A stretch of DNA of 64,000 bases from Paludibacteraceae bacterium (GCA_024693065.1 JAILLP010000018.1:62001-126000), one strand, 5' to 3'. Shown: positions 27,365-35,720, counted from the first letter of the stretch. The notes: generated by a model not told the origin, from the sequence alone. Numbers and translations: made by a program.

Positions 27365-28564
27365 ATGGGAAAAAGAGAGACATCGGTGCTAAGGAAGAAA
27401 CGTATGGCCCAGAATAGGATCACATCGACCAAGCATCATGCCAGGTATGCCTTGCTGACGCAATATTTCATGATGGGCTTCGTCTACGCCTCGCTCGTCT
27501 CCCGCTACCCGGCCATCAATGCGCACTACGGGATGTCCATCCGCGAACTGAGCTACATTCCCCTCAGCATGGCGATCGGCTCGCTCATCATCACCCCGAT
27601 GTGTTGCCACCTCTCCGCACGGTTCGGCAGCAAGAAGCTCACGGCGCTGAGCTACGCCTACATGCTGCTGCTTCCCCTGATGACGCTCATGCCCCATAAG
27701 TTGCTCGTCTTCCCTTTCTGCGCCCTCTACGGCATGCTCGTGACCATCACGGACGTCGCCATCAACGGCAACTCCATCTTGGTGGAGAACGCCTACAAGC
27801 GGCCTGTCGTCTCGATGTTCCATGCGCTCTACTACGTGGGGGTGTGCTGCGGCGCATTGCTTAGCATCCTCTTCATCACCTACGGGTTCCCCGTCTATGT
27901 GCACCATCTCAGCGTCGCGCTCTTCAGCGTGGCCGTCATCTTCTACATTCGCCGTTTCTTCCTGCAGGAGACCATCACCCGTACGGAACGGGTGGAGAAG
28001 CGTCCCTTCCTCATATTGCCTAAGGGCATACTGCTCCTGATCGCCTTCATCGCCCTCTGCTCGAGGGTCACGGAGGGTAGCTTCACCAACTGGAGCACCG
28101 TCTACATGAAGACCATCGTTTCGCTTCCCGAGAACCTCGCACCGTTGGGACTTACCATCTACGCCGCCTTCATGTCCATTGGACGTTCGTTCGGCGACCG
28201 ACTGCGCCAGCACTACAGTGACCCGACCATCCTCTTCTGGAGCAGCCTCCTCACCGCCATCGGTATCCTCACCATCATCTACAACGTCAGCTTCATCTGC
28301 GCCGCCGTCGGTTTCTTCATCGCCGGTCTGGGCATCTCTTGCCTTGTGCCGATCATCTATAGCTTGGCGGGGAAGCAGAAGGGCGTCAACCCGGGCATGG
28401 GTATCGCCATGGTCAATACGGTCAGCAGCACGGCCTTCCTTTTCGGCCCGTTCCTCATCGGAGCCATCGCCGACGCAACCAGTATGAGGGTCGCCTACGG
28501 ATACGTCTTCGGTCTGACACTCATCATGACCTTCCTCACCTACCGGCTGATGAATCATAAATGA
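27365..28564 (+). CDS. MFS transporter
   Basis: 399 aa with 12 predicted membrane helices; Met14 (27404) is an alternative start. Recognisable segments are LTQYFMMGFVYASLVSRYPAINAHYG, the cytoplasmic loop between helices 2 and 3 (CCHLSARFGSKKLTALSYAYML) and the matching loop in the second half (SIGRSFGDRLRQHYSD). The best general match is the fucose-permease-like/YbjJ-like MFS group; the substrate is not predictable. Its last 10 bases overlap the end of the convergent glycosyltransferase gene. Confidence 0.85.
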   Translation: MGKRETSVLRKKRMAQNRITSTKHHARYALLTQYFMMGFVYASLVSRYPAINAHYGMSIRELSYIPLSMAIGSLIITPMCCHLSARFGSKKLTALSYAYMLLLPLMTLMPHKLLVFPFCALYGMLVTITDVAINGNSILVENAYKRPVVSMFHALYYVGVCCGALLSILFITYGFPVYVHHLSVALFSVAVIFYIRRFFLQETITRTERVEKRPFLILPKGILLLIAFIALCSRVTEGSFTNWSTVYMKTIVSLPENLAPLGLTIYAAFMSIGRSFGDRLRQHYSDPTILFWSSLLTAIGILTIIYNVSFICAAVGFFIAGLGISCLVPIIYSLAGKQKGVNPGMGIAMVNTVSSTAFLFGPFLIGAIADATSMRVAYGYVFGLTLIMTFLTYRLMNHK

Positions 28565-29367
28565 GCGATTCGGTAGCGCAGGCCTGAGAGGGTGGCCCTG
28601 AGAATGGCCCATAGCCTGCGGCACTTATCCTTTTGGAAAAATAGTATATGATAGGGTTCACCTAAGTAGAAGATTTTCAGGAAGTGTAGTTTTCTAAAGT
28701 ATTGCGGGTAATCCGCCCATAGCATCCACTGTGACTTCACGATAGTGTACAGACGCTTAGGCGGGTAGGAAACGATCTCCTTGTCGCCCACCTTGATGGT
28801 CTCGCCGAAGCGCTGACGGAGCGTCGCACCGCCCACCATCACTACCTGTAGCCCAGCCTTTTGCGCCTTGAAGCAGAAATCCATGTCGATACCATCCACC
28901 AGGAACTCCTCACGGTAACCACCGATCGACAGCGCCAGCGGCACGTTGACCATGGAGCCGGAGGTGATGACGTAGTTCTTAGGTTCGAAGCATCCCGGAG
29001 CGGCGGATTCGCCAGGCGTCACAGGAGCGAACGAGACGGTCCGTTCGGCAGGCAATTGGCTCTCGATTTGATGGAGGTAATAGCTGAAATCCACGAATTG
29101 GCTGTCCTGGTCCATGGTGAGCAGGTAATCGATCCCCTCCTCTTGGCAACGCCTCAACACAGCGTTCAGGGCGCGGGAGATGCCCACGTTGTCCGCCTCG
29201 CCCAGCCATTCCACATTATCGCCCAATCCGCCCAGTTCGTGACGGTCCCGCAAAGGCGTGTTTTGCCAGATGAAGACCTTCTCGGCGACCTCACGGTAGC
29301 AAGCCACGTTCTTCCGCAACAGCTGCTCGTCAGGATAATATGCGATGACACATGCGCAGAACCTCAT
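28555..29367 (-). CDS. GT2-family glycosyltransferase (rhamnosyltransferase-like)
   Basis: 270 aa, GT-A fold. The N-terminus is MRFCACVIAYYPDEQLLRKN, and NVGISRALNAVLRRC is the nucleotide-sugar region. The metal-binding DxD-like motif is LTMDQDSQF, and SGSMVNVPLALSIGGYREEFLVDGIDMDFCFKAQKAG is the acceptor/catalytic region. The layout matches polysaccharide rhamnosyltransferases such as RfbF/RfbN-like enzymes. It probably builds surface glycan at the cytoplasmic face of the membrane. No other polysaccharide gene is adjacent; its tail overlaps the MFS gene by 10 bp. Confidence 0.85.
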   Translation of the reverse strand: MRFCACVIAYYPDEQLLRKNVACYREVAEKVFIWQNTPLRDRHELGGLGDNVEWLGEADNVGISRALNAVLRRCQEEGIDYLLTMDQDSQFVDFSYYLHQIESQLPAERTVSFAPVTPGESAAPGCFEPKNYVITSGSMVNVPLALSIGGYREEFLVDGIDMDFCFKAQKAGLQVVMVGGATLRQRFGETIKVGDKEIVSYPPKRLYTIVKSQWMLWADYPQYFRKLHFLKIFYLGEPYHILFFQKDKCRRLWAILRATLSGLRYRIAHL

Positions 29368-29403
29368 GAGGATTTCAGACGGATATTTTTTATAAAATAG
29401 TGA

Positions 29404-30264
29404 TTATGAGATATTTCTGACATCACAGACCATATGATAGGCCTCAACGGTATGGCGGAAGCGCACAACCTTCTCCTCCCACTCCTTGGAGCCCGCCTTC
29501 TCGGTCAGTTTGTCCGGATGGCAAACCTTCACAATCTCACGGTACGCCTTCCTCACTTCGTCATCCGTAGCATCCGACGCCACGCCCAAGGTAAGGTACG
29601 CCTGTTGCATGATGCTTTCGGATAGTTGGTTGAGGCGTTGGTTCTCCTTTTGCCTATCGGCGGATTCCCTCCTCCTGAACTCATATTTGTACTCCAGGGA
29701 GAGGAGGTCCCACTCCTTGATGAGAAGGAATTGCGCGATCTCACGCAACTTCACCATCTCGGCGTCGCAGATGCCCTCGGAGGCATAGGCGGTCTTGAAG
29801 AGATATTCCAAAAGCTCCAACCGTGCCTCATACGGAGTCCCCGCTCTCACGACATCCAACGCACAGTCTCTGAACGTGGGCAGTTTGCCTTTCAAATATT
29901 TCTTCAGCAAGGAGCGCAACACTTTCTTGTCCGTACTAAAAGCCGACATATAGTTGGAGCCCTTGAATCTTTTATCGAAGTATTCATGCGCCACCAAGGC
30001 TTCGGAAGCCATGATCTCATTGTCCCTCCGCATCACGATGGCGAACAATATGACAATAGCGCGTATCGCACATTCCGCCTCGTCAGGGGAATAATAACCC
30101 CATGGGAAAAGGTCATCGTCGCTTTCTCTTCTAAATGGTTTCATTTTGTGCAACGCATTTCCTTCCTTATTTGTCTTGGATGAGAAAGCTAAAGTTCCAC
30201 CAACGATAATACAAAAAAGAGCTACATAACATAGACAAACAGATACTATAGCAACTACATTCAT
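29404..30264 (-). CDS. Membrane-anchored DnaJ-domain protein (DjlA-like)
   Basis: 286 aa. An N-terminal membrane helix (VVAIVSVCLCYVALFCIIVGGTLAF) is followed by a TerB-like helical region (about 60-185; ECAIRAIVILFAIVMRRDNEIMASE). A C-terminal J domain (about 218-284; AYLTLGVASDATDDEVRKAYREIV) contains the essential HPD tripeptide in VCHPDKL. The architecture matches DjlA-type co-chaperones that stimulate DnaK at the inner membrane. It lies 12 bases after hisIE on the same strand, so it may be part of the argD-hisIE run. Confidence 0.85.
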   Translation of the reverse strand: MNVVAIVSVCLCYVALFCIIVGGTLAFSSKTNKEGNALHKMKPFRRESDDDLFPWGYYSPDEAECAIRAIVILFAIVMRRDNEIMASEALVAHEYFDKRFKGSNYMSAFSTDKKVLRSLLKKYLKGKLPTFRDCALDVVRAGTPYEARLELLEYLFKTAYASEGICDAEMVKLREIAQFLLIKEWDLLSLEYKYEFRRRESADRQKENQRLNQLSESIMQQAYLTLGVASDATDDEVRKAYREIVKVCHPDKLTEKAGSKEWEEKVVRFRHTVEAYHMVCDVRNIS

Positions 30265-30276
30265 CTCCGCAGAGAG

Positions 30277-30846
30277 TTACTCCTTGTGTCTAGCCTTCAA
30301 TTCCCTCGCCAGGTCCTCAATTCTATAGCCCTTCTCCGTGAGCAGGACGATCAGGTGGTAGATCAGGTCGGACGATTCGTAGAGGAACTGCTCGCCCGTT
30401 CCGTTCGTAGCTTCGATGATGGTCTCGACGGCCTCCTCGCCCACCTTTTGGGAGATCTTGTTCACGCCTTTCGTGAAGAGTTTGGTCGTATAGGAACCCT
30501 CCGGCATCTCACGTTTACGCTTCTCGATGAAGTCCTGGAGGTAGGAGAGGAAAGCGAGGTCTTCGATGTTCTTGTCGCCACGGAACGTATCCGCGCCCGT
30601 GGTGGAACCCTCCGGCAAAGCCTTGATGATGACGGCGGTCTTCTCCACGTTATAGACCAGAGAGTCCACCGCCAACGGCTTGAAGTACTCTCCGCCCGTG
30701 ATGGCTTCCAAGGCGGATTGGTCGGCGTTCAGCAAGTAAACCACCTTCTCCGCCTCCATCTTCGCGATCGCCTCGTCATTGACGAAGCCCACGCGAAGGA
30801 TCTGTTTGGTGCGCACATCCTGCACAACCGCTTGAATTGTATGCAT
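30277..30846 (-). CDS. hisE: HisIE-like protein: intact phosphoribosyl-ATP pyrophosphatase half, degenerate cyclohydrolase half
   Basis: 189 aa with the length and order of a HisIE fusion. Residues 1-95 align with HisI (AVVQDVRTKQILRVGFVNDEAI) but lack its active site: the WRKGETSGN and DCDxD stretches are gone. The metal-site CHTGADTC-type motif reads STTGADTFRG, so both cysteines and the histidine are replaced. Residues 96-189 are a normal HisE domain (LQDFIEKRKREMPEGSYTTKLF; KVGEEAVETIIEA; ESSDLIYHLIVLL). The protein should hydrolyse PR-ATP but not open PR-AMP. No other his gene is in the window. It follows argD by 31 bases. Confidence 0.85.
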   Translation of the reverse strand: MHTIQAVVQDVRTKQILRVGFVNDEAIAKMEAEKVVYLLNADQSALEAITGGEYFKPLAVDSLVYNVEKTAVIIKALPEGSTTGADTFRGDKNIEDLAFLSYLQDFIEKRKREMPEGSYTTKLFTKGVNKISQKVGEEAVETIIEATNGTGEQFLYESSDLIYHLIVLLTEKGYRIEDLARELKARHKE

Positions 30847-30877
30847 AGTTATATTTTTTACGTTTTACGAAAGCCCA

Positions 30878-32014
30878 TTAGGCATTGGTCAGCACGGTCT
30901 TGAGGCGCACGATGAATTCGTCGGCCTCCGCCTTCGTCAAGCAGAGAGGCGGCAGGAGACGAAGCACGTTCGTTCCGCTGCAGCCCGTGAAGACATGTTG
31001 TTCGAAGACCAGTTTGCTACGGATCTCCTTATGAGGGCAATCCAACTCGATACCGATCATCAAGCCACGTCCACGGATATCCGTGATGTGAGGCAGTTTA
31101 GCCGCCTTCAGCTGTTGCATGATGTAGTCTCCCACCTCGGCAGCGTTCGCCACGAGGTTCTCCTGCTCCATCACGTCGAGCACCGCCAAGCCAGCCGTGC
31201 AGGCCATGTGGTTACCGCCGAACGTCGTACCCAACTGTCCGTATACAGGGGTGAATTTAGGAGCGATGAGCAAACCAGCGACAGGGAAACCGTTGCCGAT
31301 GCCCTTCGCCACCGTGATGAGGTCCGGCTTAACGTCCAAGTGTTGGTGGGCGAAGAATTTGCCCGAACGGCCATATCCACATTGGATCTCGTCGCAGATC
31401 AACACAGTGTTATATTCGTCGCAAGCCTTGCGGAGGCCCTGGAGGAACTCTTTCGTCACCATGCGTATGCCGCCCACGCCTTGGATGCACTCCACGATGA
31501 CGGCGCATACGTCCCCCTTCTTGATCTCCTTCACCCAAGCGTCCAGGTCATTCAACGGGAGGTAAGTGACATGGCCGTTGTCGTTAATAGGGGCGATGAT
31601 CTTCGGGTTGTTGGTCACCTCGACCGCCAACGAAGTACGTCCGTGGAACGCCTTGTCGGAAGAGAGCACGCGGGTACGTCCGTTGTAGAAGGAAGCCAGC
31701 TTGAGGGCGTTCTCGTTCGCCTCCGCGCCGGAGTTGATCATGAAGAACTGGTAGTCCTCGTAACCGCTGGCCTTGCCCAAGCGTTCAGCCAACTGAACCT
31801 GCAGTTTGTTGATCACGGAGTTGGAATAGAAGCCAAGCGCATTCAACTGCTTCGTCATCATCTCCACGTAGTGAGGGTGGCAATGCCCGATGCTGATGAC
31901 AGCGTGACCACCGTACAAATCAAGGTACTCCTGACCCTTGTCGTCCCATACCTTACAACCTTTCCCCTTCACGATATTCACGTCGAAGAGAGGATATACA
32001 TCGAAAAGTTTCAT
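30878..32014 (-). CDS. argD: Acetylornithine-type aminotransferase (arginine biosynthesis)
   Basis: 378 aa from ATG 32014 (MKLFDVYPLFDVNIVKGKG); the frame runs 15 codons further upstream but those look non-coding. It is a class III PLP aminotransferase: NSGAEANENALKLA binds phosphate, VLICDEIQCGYGRSG carries the PLP aspartate, and ITVAKGIGNGFPVAG contains the Schiff-base lysine. It converts the N-acyl-glutamate semialdehyde made by ArgC into N-acyl-ornithine. Succinyl intermediates are known in B. fragilis, so it could act on that form. It is followed by hisIE and the DnaJ-domain gene. Confidence 0.92.
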   Translation of the reverse strand: MKLFDVYPLFDVNIVKGKGCKVWDDKGQEYLDLYGGHAVISIGHCHPHYVEMMTKQLNALGFYSNSVINKLQVQLAERLGKASGYEDYQFFMINSGAEANENALKLASFYNGRTRVLSSDKAFHGRTSLAVEVTNNPKIIAPINDNGHVTYLPLNDLDAWVKEIKKGDVCAVIVECIQGVGGIRMVTKEFLQGLRKACDEYNTVLICDEIQCGYGRSGKFFAHQHLDVKPDLITVAKGIGNGFPVAGLLIAPKFTPVYGQLGTTFGGNHMACTAGLAVLDVMEQENLVANAAEVGDYIMQQLKAAKLPHITDIRGRGLMIGIELDCPHKEIRSKLVFEQHVFTGCSGTNVLRLLPPLCLTKAEADEFIVRLKTVLTNA

Positions 32015-32398
32015 ATTGTAATTATTATTTATTTTTCTACCACCAAACGAGTCGTTCATGCGACCCCTCTGTCATCGCGAAATTACAAAATAATTCTGAT
32101 AGATGATTGAGGGGAGAGAAAATGACAAAGGGCATAGGAATTTACTATTTAATCATTTACTATTTACTTTTACTGTTTACTATAGTTTCTGGAATCGCAA
32201 ATAGATCACGGAAGGGCAAAAGAAAAGGGGCGCTTTTCACAAAACACCCCAATCGTACTTGTAATTGAGTTTAGAAGATCTTAATTGTATTTTGTAGTAT
32301 ATGCTTTATCTGTTTTTTCGGAGAGGAAACGTCTCTCCTGTTTCATAAAAAATATGTTTGAGTATTATCGTACCATTTTGATTTCCATTCATTTTACC

Positions 32399-32440
32399 GT
32401 TTTCATAATGGACGGGCGAACTGCCCGCCCCTATGAAAAC
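32399..32440. repeat. 42-bp nested palindrome (REP-like)
   Basis: The outer arms GTTTTCATA (32399-32407) and TATGAAAAC (32432-32440) and the inner arms CGGGC (32413-32417) and GCCCG (32423-32427) are perfect complements. It folds as a two-tier hairpin on either strand. It resembles a dispersed palindromic element; copy number cannot be judged from one window. Confidence 0.5.
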
Positions 32441-32536
32441 AGTCGCACATTCTGTGCTAATTAATCACCATACACATCATGATCATTAATCATGCCATAA
32501 AACACACTTTGTTCCTTTGCAGTTTTTCCACGCACG

Positions 32537-32614
32537 TCACGGTATCAATAACGTCAACCATGCCCATGACAATAAGAAAACAGCTGCATAAATAAATAGT
32601 AGTTGGATTCTCAT
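32537..32614 (-). CDS. Possible 25-aa single-helix membrane peptide
   Basis: ATG 32614 to TGA 32537 on the minus strand encodes 25 residues, almost all hydrophobic, beginning MRIQLLFIYAAVFLL and ending TLLIP: one membrane-spanning helix with a single positive charge at the N-terminus. No database family is recognised. A GCACA/TGTGC hairpin followed by a T-rich stretch lies downstream on the same strand. No clean -7 box is seen upstream. It could be chance in an AT-rich spacer. Confidence 0.28.
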   Translation of the reverse strand: MRIQLLFIYAAVFLLSWAWLTLLIP

Positions 32615-33025
32615 AAGCGTTATATTTTGATCGTTACACATCCAAACAAACAGAGCCTATAATGCCGCAAACTACATCCTTGCAAATGCAAACAAGAAAC
32701 AATCTCTGATTCGCAATTAAACCCTTACTCACATCAACACTATTCATTCGCGACTACGGTTCGAGGATTTCTCTTAATCCCCTTCCCTATGCCCTTTTTA
32801 CAAATTTAAAAAATTTATAATCCATTATGAATTATTAACGCCATATTCTTATTGACTATTATCAAAAAGCGTTCAAACGGAGCCGTCGCAGCCCGATTTT
32901 CCCACATAGTAACTCCCCATATAGACCTAAATGGAGGGGGTAAAGCGAAGGAATCGCGACAAAAAGATTTGCCATGCGACGTGAAAAAAAGCAAACAATA
33001 CGATGTCGGGTAAAAATATTTATAT

Positions 33026-33033
33026 TATATTTG
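33026..33033 (+). promoter_or_regulatory. -7 promoter box for the rhodanese-fold lipoprotein gene
   Basis: TATATTTG; the leader to ATG 33083 is about 43 nt and carries a purine-rich AGGAGGTTATAAAG just before the start, an unusually strong Shine-Dalgarno for this phylum. Confidence 0.55.
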
Positions 33034-33082
33034 CCTCGATAGGTCAGTTAATTAACAGATTATATAATAGGAGGTTATAAAG

Positions 33083-33547
33083 ATGAAGAAAATTAAGTTT
33101 TTAGCATTAGTTGGGATATGTATGCTTGGTTTCGCTTCCTGCGGAAAATCAGGCTCGGATGGGCTATGCTCCCACAGGAAGGCAGAGGCAGAACCATTCA
33201 AAAACTATTTGGAGGCACAAAGCACTCCACAAATTGTAGACTATCGTTCTGAAGAAGATTACATCAATGGGCACCTCCCTAATGCGAAGAGTTTCCCTGT
33301 TTCTGTCGTAGAGTTGGACGGAACCAACGGAGATTGTGCCTACGTGAAGAAAGTGATGGCCAAGTTTGATGTGAACAAACCTTTGTTCGTCTATGGAGGC
33401 AAGGACGCTTTCGGCACGAATGGTATGGCCGTTCCAGGACAGTTGGCATGCAAATTCTGCACAGTGACACTCTTAGTCGGAGGAATTGACGCATGGAAGA
33501 ATGCCGGTTTGCCAATCGAGACCGGAAAACCTGCTGAGGACCAATAA
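33083..33547 (+). CDS. Rhodanese-fold lipoprotein lacking the catalytic cysteine
   Basis: 154 aa. The signal peptide ends in a lipobox (LGFASC), so the mature protein is probably lipid-anchored at Cys20. A rhodanese fold follows (QIVDYRSEEDYINGHLPNAKSFPV ... LLVGGIDAWKNAGLPIE). The active-site loop, normally C-x-x-G-x-R/S, here reads VYGGKDAFGTNGMAVPGQLA with no cysteine, so sulfurtransferase activity is unlikely. It may bind rather than transfer. It is a single gene between a clear promoter and a strong terminator. A second, cysteine-containing rhodanese lipoprotein is encoded at 53.9 kb. Confidence 0.8.
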   Translation: MKKIKFLALVGICMLGFASCGKSGSDGLCSHRKAEAEPFKNYLEAQSTPQIVDYRSEEDYINGHLPNAKSFPVSVVELDGTNGDCAYVKKVMAKFDVNKPLFVYGGKDAFGTNGMAVPGQLACKFCTVTLLVGGIDAWKNAGLPIETGKPAEDQ

Positions 33548-33571
33548 AAACCGTTTCGACAACATTATAAG

Positions 33572-33607
33572 GGGGTGTTCATCCGATGAGCACTCCCTTT
33601 CTGTTTT
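33572..33607 (+). terminator. Terminator of the rhodanese-fold lipoprotein gene
   Basis: GGGGTGTTCATC and GATGAGCACTCCC form a long stem (with G-U pairs) spanning 33572-33597, followed by TTTCTGTTTT. Confidence 0.85.
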
Positions 33608-33686
33608 AATAAAGCGTTATGACACTGAATTATGATAGCGCCATCGGAAACTCTTCCAATCACATCGTTCTTTATTAAAAATTATC

Positions 33687-33694
33687 TATCTTTG
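33687..33694 (+). promoter_or_regulatory. -7 promoter box for the DUF4254-GT9 pair
   Basis: TATCTTTG; the leader to ATG 33712 is about 11-17 nt. Confidence 0.5.
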
Positions 33695-33711
33695 CGGAAA
33701 AATTTGTACAT

Positions 33712-34317
33712 ATGAGTTTCAGTCAAGAAGCAAACAAATTGTTCGACGCTGCGGTTGCAGATTACCATAAGACAGACGATGTGGATGCCGTCATGAAGAA
33801 TCCCTATCCGGCACAAACGATAGAGAACGTGTTGTACGTCAAGAATTGGATCGACACAGTGCAATGGCACCTGGAAGATATCATCCGAAACCCTGAAATC
33901 AACCCGGTGGAAGCATTGTCCATCAAGCGCAGAATCGACAAATCCAACCAGGACAGGACGGACTTGGTCGAGCGAATCGACAGTTACTTCTTGGAGAAAT
34001 ATTCGTCCGTCTCCGTGAAACCGACCGCGGTCATCAACACGGAGAGCCCGGCTTGGGCCATTGACCGCCTTTCCATCCTTTCCCTGAAGATTTACCACAT
34101 GCGCAAAGAGGTAGAGAGGAAGGATGTCTCCGCCGACCACATTTCATCGTGCCAAAAGAAACTGGATGTGCTGCTGGAACAACGGAAGGACTTGTCCTCC
34201 GCCATCGACCAACTCATCAAAGACATCGAGAACGGCGACCGCTACATGAAGGTCTACAAACAGATGAAGATGTACAACGACCCTAATTTGAACCCTATCC
34301 TATACGGAAGGAAATAA
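33712..34317 (+). CDS. DUF4254 protein
   Basis: 201 aa, all-helical and soluble. Matches to the DUF4254 family are ENVLYVKNWIDTVQWHLEDIIRNP, LSIKRRIDKSNQDRTDLVERID and SPAWAIDRLSILSLKIYHM, with heptad-like helices to the end (YKQMKMYNDPNLNPILYG). The biochemical function is unknown. It lies 5 bases before a GT9 glycosyltransferase gene, a common pairing in Bacteroidetes that suggests a role in lipopolysaccharide assembly; that role is inference from context. Confidence 0.85.
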   Translation: MSFSQEANKLFDAAVADYHKTDDVDAVMKNPYPAQTIENVLYVKNWIDTVQWHLEDIIRNPEINPVEALSIKRRIDKSNQDRTDLVERIDSYFLEKYSSVSVKPTAVINTESPAWAIDRLSILSLKIYHMRKEVERKDVSADHISSCQKKLDVLLEQRKDLSSAIDQLIKDIENGDRYMKVYKQMKMYNDPNLNPILYGRK

Positions 34318-34322
34318 GATAG

Positions 34323-35369
34323 ATGGAAGCGAGAAAGAATCTTTTGGTGATGAGGCTTTCCGCTATGGGAGACGTGGCGATGACAGTTCCTGTTATCGCC
34401 TCTTTTTTGAAGGCATACCCGAAGATGGGCGTTATCATGCTCTCCTCGCCTAGACTCTCTTCCCTGTTCGAGGGAATGGAGCGCGTGACCTTCCTGCCTG
34501 TGGATACGAAAAACACCTATAAGGGTCTCTTCGGTATGGTCAAGCTCTACAAACGCCTTAAGAAAGATTTCACCTTCGAAAAAATGATCGACCTCCACGA
34601 CGTGATCCGCAGCAAAGAACTAAGGACCATGATCAAGATGTCAGGAAAAGAAATATATGTCATAGACAAGGGAAGGAAAGAGAAGAAAAGGCTCGTCTCC
34701 TCCCAAAACAAAGAAAAAAAGCAACTAAAAACATCGGTAAGGAGATACGTCGAAACGTTTGAGGCGGCCGGATATCCTTTCGCCATGGACTTCAGCGGAC
34801 TGACATCCAAGGAGAATGCCCTTCCGGAACGTATCGCCAAAGAAATCCAAACGGACAAGGCACACCGCCTCGCCATAGCCCCCTTCGCCCAACATACGGG
34901 CAAAATCCTTCCGTTGGAGAAGACCGAGCAGATCGTCGCCCACTATGCGGAGCGGGACGACACGCAGATTCTGCTGTTCGGAGGCGGAAAAGCGGAAACG
35001 GATACCTTCAATGCTTGGACGGCCAAATACCACAACACATTCTCCATGGCGGGCAAGTTCTCGCTCCTCGAGGAGATTCAGGTCCTGAACCATTGCGATG
35101 TCCTGCTCTCCATGGATTCGTCTAATATGCACCTCGCCTCGCTCGTCGGTACGCCTGTCGTCTCTGTTTGGGGTGCGACCCACCCTTGCGCGGGCTTTTA
35201 TGGCTACGGACAAGACCCGTCTGACGCCGTGCAGCTGGACTTGCCTTGCCGCCCATGCTCCATTTACGGCAAGAAGCCTTGCGCAAGAAATGATTACGCC
35301 TGCTTGAATGGAATAGATAACAACGTGATAATAAATAAATTAGACAAGTACATCGAAAAAAAACGATGA
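34323..35369 (+). CDS. GT9-family glycosyltransferase (LPS heptosyltransferase-like)
   Basis: 348 aa with the GT-B fold. The N-terminal domain starts LLVMRLSAMGDVAMTVPVI, the typical heptosyltransferase opening. The C-terminal nucleotide-sugar domain has IAPFAQHTGKILPLEK, ILLFGGGKAE, CDVLLSMDSSNMHLASLVGTPVVSVWGATHP and the Cys-rich LPCRPCSIYGKKPCARNDYACL. It probably adds a sugar to lipopolysaccharide core at the inner membrane. It is translated with the DUF4254 gene. Confidence 0.9.
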   Translation: MEARKNLLVMRLSAMGDVAMTVPVIASFLKAYPKMGVIMLSSPRLSSLFEGMERVTFLPVDTKNTYKGLFGMVKLYKRLKKDFTFEKMIDLHDVIRSKELRTMIKMSGKEIYVIDKGRKEKKRLVSSQNKEKKQLKTSVRRYVETFEAAGYPFAMDFSGLTSKENALPERIAKEIQTDKAHRLAIAPFAQHTGKILPLEKTEQIVAHYAERDDTQILLFGGGKAETDTFNAWTAKYHNTFSMAGKFSLLEEIQVLNHCDVLLSMDSSNMHLASLVGTPVVSVWGATHPCAGFYGYGQDPSDAVQLDLPCRPCSIYGKKPCARNDYACLNGIDNNVIINKLDKYIEKKR

Positions 35370-35396
35370 GAGCAGGAAGAAAAAGTTATCAACAAT

Positions 35397-35426
35397 TTGA
35401 AATATCAGATAAAAGGTCTATCTTTG
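35397..35426 (+). promoter_or_regulatory. Promoter of rpmH
   Basis: TTG 35397-35399, a 19-bp spacer and TATCTTTG 35419-35426 give a near-consensus Bacteroidetes promoter. The leader is about 55 nt. Confidence 0.65.
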
Positions 35427-35486
35427 CAATCCGATTTTGGGAGTGAAAATTTAAAAGAATAATATAAATAATAATAATACACGGCA

Positions 35487-35645
35487 ATGAAAAGAACATT
35501 TCAACCCTCTATTAGAAAGAGAAAAAACAAGCACGGTTTCCGCTCAAGAATGGAGACCGCAAACGGACGTAGAGTATTGGCATCTCGCAGGGCTCATGGC
35601 AGAAAGAAGCTTACGGTTTCTGACGAGTACGCTGTAAAGAGATAA
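35487..35645 (+). CDS. rpmH: 50S ribosomal protein L34
   Basis: 52 aa, highly basic. It starts [20 protein letters not shown] and contains the L34 signature [23 protein letters not shown]34 is a late-assembly protein of the large ribosomal subunit that packs against 23S rRNA. The promoter upstream is strong, as expected. The gene is shorter than usual automatic cut-offs and easily missed. The usual dnaA/rnpA neighbours are absent, as is normal in Bacteroidetes; a DUF4250 gene follows. Confidence 0.97.
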   Translation: MKRTFQPSIRKRKNKHGFRSRMETANGRRVLASRRAHGRKKLTVSDEYAVKR

Positions 35646-35720
35646 TATTTCTCTGAAACAAAGGAAAGATATGGGGCGCATCATGGTATGCGCCTCAATT
35701 GTTTTATAGATGCGGACAAT

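Larger units (their letters stand above)
32015..33082. other. 1.07-kb gene-poor region between argD and the rhodanese lipoprotein gene
   Basis: No long open frame is convincing on either strand. The region holds an A/T-rich direct repetition of TTTACTATTTA-like words (32141-32187), a small GGAGAG/CTCTCC hairpin (32320-32338) and a 42-bp nested palindrome (32399-32440). It also has a possible 25-codon hydrophobic ORF on the minus strand (32537-32614) and the promoter of the next plus-strand gene (33026-33033). No tRNA is seen. Confidence 0.6.

Noticed and set aside
28555-28564. The 10-bp overlap of the MFS and GT2 genes as antisense control
   Set aside because: Short convergent stop overlaps are common and no further structure is seen there.
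27389-28624. A 411-aa minus-strand open frame opposite the MFS gene
   Set aside because: It is extremely charged with no domain pattern, while the plus strand gives a regular 12-helix transporter.
30995-32110. A 371-aa plus-strand open frame opposite argD
   Set aside because: It is a shadow of a well-conserved PLP aminotransferase.
32141-32187. TTTACTATTTA repeats as an origin or array
   Set aside because: They are short, imperfect and AT-rich, with no DnaA boxes or regular period; most likely simple-sequence drift.
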